Shown piece by piece: positions 41,005 through 45,579 of a DNA stretch of 45,579 nt (positions are counted from its first letter, which is position 1; each line of letters opens with the position of its first letter). The translations under genes were made by a program, and so were the position numbers. Location: positions 1 to 45,579 of the forward strand of contig SHLP01000015.1 in the NCBI GenBank assembly GCA_004283055.1, in the 5' to 3' direction. Origin of the DNA: Deltaproteobacteria bacterium (GTDB taxonomy: Bacteria; Myxococcota_A; Polyangia; Polyangiales; Houyiibacteriaceae). Under the pieces are notes generated by a model. That model was not told the origin of the DNA. It was given only the letters and a program-made list of their open reading frames with translations, and did not search any database.

Positions 41005-42224
41005 GCCAAGTCCTCACGGTACCGACACACTTCAACGACATTGGAGAGCTCTCCGAGGGCTTCCTCGATCGCGTCGAACGAGACACCCTGATCCTCTACG
41101 GGCCCGTCGCCTACGAAGACGGTTCACCGATCGAGTTCGCGGTGCTGCTCGCCGACGGGACCGTGGCTCTCGAGGGTGCTGGCGTCGTCCGCGCCGCGGT
41201 GGATGGCGGCGCCGACCGAGTCCCGGAGACGCGCTACGACGTCGTCGTCGAGGCCTTGGAGCTCGACGGCCGATACGAAGTGGTGTTCGAGCGTCTGGTG
41301 CTCGCGCGCCAGGCCGTGTCCGAGCCACCTTCGCCTGATCCTGAAGAAAACGAACCCACCGGCGAGCTCGACGCCGCGCCCGCGACTGAGGAATCAGCCG
41401 ATGAGCCAAGCGCCGATCATTCCGCGCCAGACGAGGCGCGTGCATATGTCAACGACGTCGAGCTGGGCGCCGAAGAGATCTTCTCGCTTGCGCCCGGCGA
41501 GGTGCAGTCCGTCGCGCCCGATGAATCCGACTCTGGGCTCCCGGAAGAGTCCGCGGCCGAGACCGACCCGCCCGACGACCTCGACGACGACGAACCTGAA
41601 ACCTCGATCGAGCATGTCGAAGTCGAGGACGAGTTCGCAGACGAGGACGAGCTGGCCACGGTGGTTGCCGCAGTCGATCCCGAAGCGATGATGGCCGACG
41701 CGGAAGAGGCTCAGGAGGCAGAAGCGGCGGAAGCTCCCTCGGAAGAAACCGACGAAGACGGCGAACGAGAGTCCCAGCAAGGCGTCATCGAGGCCGGCAA
41801 GCTGGGAATCGACGCCGACTATGCCTTCGAGCATGGAATCGCACTCGAGCCGCAGGTCGGCATGCCGGTGCCCATCCCTTCGATGGCCGCGCCACCTGAG
41901 GCGCCCCCCGCTCCGCCACGATTGCGCCTGGCCGAGCCTCCGGACGGTCTCACTCGGCCCTCGCGCTCAAAAGCCGAAGAGCTCCCGTTCAGCACCGACG
42001 GAGAGGTCAGCGATGTCCATACCACCGGCCTTTTCGCTTACGAAGACGGGCTTCCGATCCCATCTCGGCCGCCGATGCCCGATCCCAGCGCCCGCCGATC
42101 TGCGTCGGTGAGTGAAGCTCAGGACGAGTCTGACGTCGAAGAGTCGGAGCCCCCGGAATCGAATGACGACGAGTATGAAGAAGTGCGCCTCAGCGATTTT
42201 GCCGGCGCGGTCGAAGAGGGCTGA
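41001..42224 (+). CDS. Acidic protein with PilZ-like N-terminal domain
   Basis: 407 residues, strongly acidic. The first 105 residues (VPTHFNDIGELSEGFLDRVERDTLILYGPVAYEDGSPIEFAVLLADGTVALEGAGVVRAAV) are a compact beta-domain reminiscent of atypical PilZ-like modules in myxobacteria, but without the RxxxR motif. The rest is a long Glu/Asp/Ala/Pro-rich low-complexity region (for example DDLDDDEPETSIEHVEVEDEFADEDEL) with no TM or signal. It overlaps xseB by 4 nt and is followed by a small secreted protein. No function can be assigned. Confidence 0.78.
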   Translation: MSQVLTVPTHFNDIGELSEGFLDRVERDTLILYGPVAYEDGSPIEFAVLLADGTVALEGAGVVRAAVDGGADRVPETRYDVVVEALELDGRYEVVFERLVLARQAVSEPPSPDPEENEPTGELDAAPATEESADEPSADHSAPDEARAYVNDVELGAEEIFSLAPGEVQSVAPDESDSGLPEESAAETDPPDDLDDDEPETSIEHVEVEDEFADEDELATVVAAVDPEAMMADAEEAQEAEAAEAPSEETDEDGERESQQGVIEAGKLGIDADYAFEHGIALEPQVGMPVPIPSMAAPPEAPPAPPRLRLAEPPDGLTRPSRSKAEELPFSTDGEVSDVHTTGLFAYEDGLPIPSRPPMPDPSARRSASVSEAQDESDVEESEPPESNDDEYEEVRLSDFAGAVEEG

Positions 42225-42228
42225 CGCG

Positions 42229-42537
42229 ATGAGCCGCGTCGCCGCCGTCCTCCTCTGCGCGCTGAGCCTGCTCGTCACCGCGCAGGTCAAAGCAGACGCC
42301 GTGGTGCACGTGAAGGTGCGCAGCGCGGACAACAAACCCGTCGACGGCCGCGTCGAGCTCAACGGCGCCGGCGGTACGTTCACCTGTACAACCAGTCAGG
42401 GCAGTTGCACCATGCGGTCGGTCCCCGGCGGGAGGTACGTGGCCGTCTTCAAGCCGGCGAGCGGAAGCGCGACCGCGCCTAAAAAGGTGATGATCCCGCC
42501 GGACGGCAAGGCGGATCTGCTCATCGCCGCGAAATAG
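42229..42537 (+). CDS. Small secreted protein with carboxypeptidase-regulatory-like fold
   Basis: 102 residues with a signal peptide (MSRVAAVLLCALSLLVTAQVKA) and a short beta-sandwich (AVVHVKVRSADNKPVDGRVELNGAGGTFTC...GSCTMRSVPGGRYVAVFKPASG) like the carboxypeptidase-regulatory/PEGA folds. GAGGG ribosome-binding site before ATG 42229. The frame is open upstream but that part is shadow of the acidic gene. Probable surface or periplasmic protein of unknown role, immediately before the OmpA-family gene, which carries similar folds. Confidence 0.72.
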   Translation: MSRVAAVLLCALSLLVTAQVKADAVVHVKVRSADNKPVDGRVELNGAGGTFTCTTSQGSCTMRSVPGGRYVAVFKPASGSATAPKKVMIPPDGKADLLIAAK

Positions 42538-42547
42538 CCACCTCATG

Positions 42548-42578
42548 TTGGCGCGGAGCGCCCGCAAAATGCCATAAT
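42548..42578 (+). promoter_or_regulatory. Promoter TTGGCG-19-CATAAT for the OmpA-family gene
   Basis: TTGGCG (42548-42553) and CATAAT (42573-42578, 5 of 6) are 19 nt apart, with a GCGAGGGG ribosome-binding site directly before ATG 42604. Confidence 0.45.
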
Positions 42579-42603
42579 TTCGGGTGGGGAATAGGCGAGG
42601 GGA

Positions 42604-44637
42604 ATGCGCAGGAGTTGGATACTGCCCTGTTTGGGGACCATTGTCGCATGGGCGTGCGCCGCGCCGATCCATGCCCAGTCCGATCCGACACCCGCTGTGG
42701 AGGCGCATGAGGCTCAGCTTACCGAGGTACAGAACAGTTTCAGCGGACCGACCGGAGGCATTCGCATCGTCGATGCCGCCTCGGGTCCGAAAGGCACGTT
42801 CCGCCTCGCGTTGAACACCGAGTTCTTCGTGACCAGCGACTACTTCGTCCCGACCGATCGGGCGCAGCACTTCGCAGGGAATCTCTCGCTCAGCGTGACG
42901 CCAAGCGAATTCCTCGAGGTATTCGCCTCCGCCGAGGTGACCTCCGCCTGGGACGACTCCAACGACCCCATGCTGATCCAGCGCGTCGCCGACGTTTTGC
43001 TCGGCCTCAAAGGCTTCTATCGGGCAAAGCCTTGGCTCGCCGTCGGTGGCGATGCGAGCCTTGCGTTCCTCAGCGGTGTCAGTAGCCCGAACGCGAGGCT
43101 CCGCGCCACCAGCTTTGGTTTCCGCGGCAACCTCGCATTCGACTTCCGAGAGCACGAGCGCCACGCGGCGCCCATCCTTTTGCGAGTCAACGCACAATAC
43201 TGGTTCGACAACTCCGCGAACCTCACTGCCGACATCGAAGACCAGCGATACGCGGCCTTCGGAGGCGACGTGCCCCGCTCGGAGGAGACCCGGCACCTGC
43301 TCACAGCGTTCGAGCGCTTTGCCTACGGCGTCAATCGGACGGACTTCGTGCGTCTTGCGACCGGGCTCGAGGCTCCTCTGAAGGCTCGAAAGGTAGGGCT
43401 CCATCCGATGCTCGAGTGGCGCTGGGGCATCCCGATCGACCGTCGAGGATTTCAGTGTGCGCCCGCGGCCGGTGCAAACGACGACCGCTGCCTCTCCGAC
43501 GAGGGAGTGAAGGCGTTTCCGATGGAGCTCAGCATTGGTCTTCGAATTCTACCGCCGCCTCGAGGGCTCGCGTTCACCGTGGCCGCCGACGTCGGGCTCA
43601 CCGGGACGCGACACTTCGTCCGGGAGCTCGCGCCGACCGCTCCGTACAACATCATCTTGGGGGTCGCGTATGCTTTCGACCCCCGTCCCGCTCCGCCGAT
43701 CGTTTCGGCACCGGCCGCCGAGCCCGTAGCGGACTCGGTTCCTATGGGGCAGCTGCGCGGCCGAGTCGTCGTGGAAGGAAGCGAAAGCCCGGTCTCCGGG
43801 GCCTTCGTCGGGATCATCGGCCAGGACGTCTCTCCGCTGCACACCGACACCGATGGCCGATTCGTGACCTACGGTCTCCCCGAGGGCGAGGTCCTGCTCG
43901 ACGTGTCGCATCCCGATTTCATCCGGACGCGGTGCAGCGCAGCCGTTCCGTCCGAAGTCGAGTGCCGGCTCGTGCCCGCCAGCCGTGACGGTCAGCTGCG
44001 TGTCGTCACGGTCGATCGTGCGGGCAACCCGGTTTCCAAGGTGCCGATCACCCTCCGGGGGCCCTCCGAGCACAGCCTCATTTCCGACGAAAGTGGTTCG
44101 GCGCAGGTCGATGCGCTCGCGGCGGGCACCTACACCGCCCATGTCGAGGATCCGATCTATCTCATCACTGTTGCCGCAGTCGAGATCCACGAGCGTCGCG
44201 AGACCACGCTGCAGCTTCGTGTCCTTCGCAAACCGTCTCGGCCAGGCGTCATTTTGAAGAACAAGCAGATCGCGCTCCGACGGCAAATCAGCTTCGCCAC
44301 GGGCAGCGACGAAATCCTGCCGAACAGTGAGCCTCTTCTCCTAGAGGTCGCGGACGTGCTCATTCGGAACCCCGACCTCGAGCTGGTGGAGATTCAGGGC
44401 CACACCGACAACCGAGGCGATCGCGCGCTCAACATGCGGCTGTCGCAGCAGCGCGCGGAATCGGTGAAGCGATGGTTGACTCAGCACGGCGTGGAAGAGG
44501 ACCGCCTGACCGCGAGGGGCTTTGGGCCGACACGCCCGCTCGCGCCGAACATCACGCAGCAAAACCGGGCGCGAAACCGGCGCGTTCAATTCAGGATCGT
44601 GCGCCGCGCCGAGCTGACCGCCGCCGCGTCACGGTGA
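42604..44637 (+). CDS. OmpA-family outer membrane protein with Ig-like repeats
   Basis: 677 residues with a signal peptide (cut after IHAQ). The N-terminal about 350 residues look like a beta-barrel (alternating strands such as TFRLALNTEFFVTSDYF, GLRILPPPRGLAFTVAADVGLTG and YNIILGVAYAFDPRP). Residues about 380-540 hold two or three carboxypeptidase-regulatory-like folds (LRGRVVVEGSESPVSGAFVGIIG; LRVVTVDRAGNPVSKVPITLRG). The C-terminal OmpA domain (about 560-665) has ISFATGSDEILPNSEPLLLEVADVL and EIQGHTDNRGDRALNMRLSQQRAESVKRWL, which bind peptidoglycan. Similar barrel-plus-OmpA designs occur in myxobacterial cell-contact proteins such as TraB, but I cannot claim this is one. Its last 47 nt overlap the convergent protease gene. 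Confidence 0.92.
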   Translation: MRRSWILPCLGTIVAWACAAPIHAQSDPTPAVEAHEAQLTEVQNSFSGPTGGIRIVDAASGPKGTFRLALNTEFFVTSDYFVPTDRAQHFAGNLSLSVTPSEFLEVFASAEVTSAWDDSNDPMLIQRVADVLLGLKGFYRAKPWLAVGGDASLAFLSGVSSPNARLRATSFGFRGNLAFDFREHERHAAPILLRVNAQYWFDNSANLTADIEDQRYAAFGGDVPRSEETRHLLTAFERFAYGVNRTDFVRLATGLEAPLKARKVGLHPMLEWRWGIPIDRRGFQCAPAAGANDDRCLSDEGVKAFPMELSIGLRILPPPRGLAFTVAADVGLTGTRHFVRELAPTAPYNIILGVAYAFDPRPAPPIVSAPAAEPVADSVPMGQLRGRVVVEGSESPVSGAFVGIIGQDVSPLHTDTDGRFVTYGLPEGEVLLDVSHPDFIRTRCSAAVPSEVECRLVPASRDGQLRVVTVDRAGNPVSKVPITLRGPSEHSLISDESGSAQVDALAAGTYTAHVEDPIYLITVAAVEIHERRETTLQLRVLRKPSRPGVILKNKQIALRRQISFATGSDEILPNSEPLLLEVADVLIRNPDLELVEIQGHTDNRGDRALNMRLSQQRAESVKRWLTQHGVEEDRLTARGFGPTRPLAPNITQQNRARNRRVQFRIVRRAELTAAASR

Positions 44638-45579
44638 GGCCTATCAGGGCAGCGAAGGTGGCCCAAAGAGCGCCGGCCGGGGTTTGGGTCGTGCTGCAGC
44701 TGCAGCCGCCGCTGCTGCTCGACGCGGCCCCGGGGCCATCGCAGGCGATTGGATTACCTGACGCAGTGGTTTCGCAGTTGAGCTGGAGCCCGCCGATGGG
44801 AATGGCGGTGCAGGTCTGGTCCAAGTTCCCGGGGGGGTAGATTTCGCACACCGCATCGATGTCGTCCGGCGCTAGACTGCGTTTGTCTACGGCGTTTCGC
44901 TCGGCCGAGGCGAACATGGTGGCCACGACGCACGGGTCGTCGGGGTCGTTGATGTTGTCGGGATTGCAATGACCGATGCCGATGAAGTGTCCGGCTTCAT
45001 GGGTCACGATGCCACGCAGGTCGGCGTCATTATCGAGGCAACCGCCTTCGCTTTCTGGGGGGCAGTCCGCGTAAGGGCCGCCGGCGCTGCGGCCAGGAAC
45101 GAATCGCTGATCGTTGATCATCATGTCCGCGTCGAGGATTTCGCCAGTGCTCGTGTTGTGCCAGACGATGGTCACCGCGAAGGCACGCGCGTCGTAAGGA
45201 TCGCCGCCGTCGTCGAGGCAAGGATCCTCCCATGGGTCGAGGAAGGCGATGGTGTTCACGTTCCCGACGTTGTTGAACTCGGCTCGCTTGCACGTGGAAG
45301 GCTGCATGGATGGCTTGAAAACCAGGTTTGGCGTGCCGCCCTCGGGGCATTCGGCAGTCTCCCAGGCCTCGAACGCGGCGTTGACCGAGTCCTCGATCTC
45401 GCTGAGGTCCATCCACACCGAGCCGCGTCCATCGACTGCGTACGACAGGCAGGTGTCGTTCCAGAAGAAGGGCTCCCCGATTTCGACGCAGGCCTGGTTG
45501 CCGACCTGTGCGCCGCCGCCGACCGTCATTCGACAGTACGCCGAGGCGTCGTTTGCCGCGAGAGCGGCCATGAGCGCGA
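44591..45579 (-). CDS. Matrixin-type metalloprotease with MYXO-CTERM tail (5' end cut by window)
   Basis: At least 326 residues; the visible start ATG 45571 (MAALAANDASAYC) reads like the end of a signal peptide, so the true start probably lies beyond the window. Zinc site HEAGHFIGIGH (His191, Glu192, His195, His201) with a following Met-turn (CVVATMFAS) marks a matrixin/metzincin. Many Cys pairs suggest an extracellular fold. The C-terminus SSGGCSCSTTQTPAGALWATFAALIGLTVTRRR is a MYXO-CTERM-like sorting tail with the GCSC motif, TM helix and Arg cluster, so it is likely cleaved and lipid-attached at the surface or released. Target unknown; predation or cell-surface turnover is inference. Confidence 0.93.
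   Translation of the reverse strand, partial: ALMAALAANDASAYCRMTVGGGAQVGNQACVEIGEPFFWNDTCLSYAVDGRGSVWMDLSEIEDSVNAAFEAWETAECPEGGTPNLVFKPSMQPSTCKRAEFNNVGNVNTIAFLDPWEDPCLDDGGDPYDARAFAVTIVWHNTSTGEILDADMMINDQRFVPGRSAGGPYADCPPESEGGCLDNDADLRGIVTHEAGHFIGIGHCNPDNINDPDDPCVVATMFASAERNAVDKRSLAPDDIDAVCEIYPPGNLDQTCTAIPIGGLQLNCETTASGNPIACDGPGAASSSSGGCSCSTTQTPAGALWATFAALIGLTVTRRRSARRGARS

Overview
The window looks like a chromosomal core-plus-accessory segment of a GC-rich Gram-negative predatory/gliding-type bacterium of the Myxococcota. The signs are a matrixin protease ending in a MYXO-CTERM-like tail (GCSC motif, hydrophobic stretch, Arg cluster), several lipoproteins with clear lipoboxes, a Hanks-type Ser/Thr kinase, many signalling proteins (two histidine kinases, a multi-domain phosphorelay protein, a PilZ protein), an MJ0042-type zinc-ribbon/TPR protein with a DLPxP-rich linker, and an H1-like Lys/Ala-rich protein. 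There is no transposon, integrase, CRISPR array, rRNA operon or phage gene, and base and codon usage look even throughout. One tRNA (Ala, GGC) is present.

Layout. 1-4.7 kb: a VWA lipoprotein facing a cytosolic PQQ-type beta-propeller protein. 4.8-12.0 kb: a NUDIX hydrolase, then a leftward block containing an acyltransferase (PlsC type), a hybrid PAS/HisKA/REC kinase, two tandem alkaline-phosphatase-superfamily enzymes and a GT4 glycosyltransferase. 12.1-19.4 kb (rightward): YqgE, BamD, a TPR protein, a REC-Hpt-pseudoREC-pseudoREC-degenerate GGDEF protein, PhoH, cysteine synthase, a SMUG1-type uracil-DNA glycosylase and a small Cys-rich lipoprotein. 19.4-27.2 kb: Ser/Thr kinase, pyruvate kinase and an exported barrel-like protein leftward; an orphan sensor kinase rightward; then UvrC, 5-formyl-THF cyclo-ligase and ZapA leftward. 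27.3-32.1 kb: the giant zinc-ribbon/TPR protein facing cytidine deaminase and purine nucleoside phosphorylase. 32.1-36.8 kb (rightward): a MopE-motif lipoprotein coupled to a GT-C mannosyltransferase-like membrane protein, L21, L27, a HAD-IG 5'-nucleotidase and the H1-like protein. 36.8-45.6 kb: terminator, tRNA-Ala, an IPT/PDZ lipoprotein fused to a NuoH-like membrane region, PilZ, a Rho_N/Pro-Glu/TPR protein, RibF, XseB with an acidic partner, two surface proteins with carboxypeptidase-regulatory-like folds (one OmpA type), and the MYXO-CTERM matrixin cut by the window end.

How the genes work together: the window mixes housekeeping (DNA repair: UvrC, SMUG1, XseB; translation: L21, L27, tRNA-Ala; nucleotide and cofactor salvage: Cdd, PNP, 5'-nucleotidase, RibF, folate cyclo-ligase; glycolysis: pyruvate kinase) with envelope biogenesis (BamD, PlsC, GT4, GT-C, phosphodiesterases, OmpA) and signalling. 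The points most worth attention are the PDZ/NuoH-like fusion, the partly degenerate phosphorelay protein, the DLPxP repeat linker, a recurring promoter pattern in which a -10-like hexamer ends only 6-9 nt before a start codon with no ribosome-binding site (probable leaderless mRNAs), and convergent genes that share one palindromic stop tetranucleotide (CTAG or TTAA).
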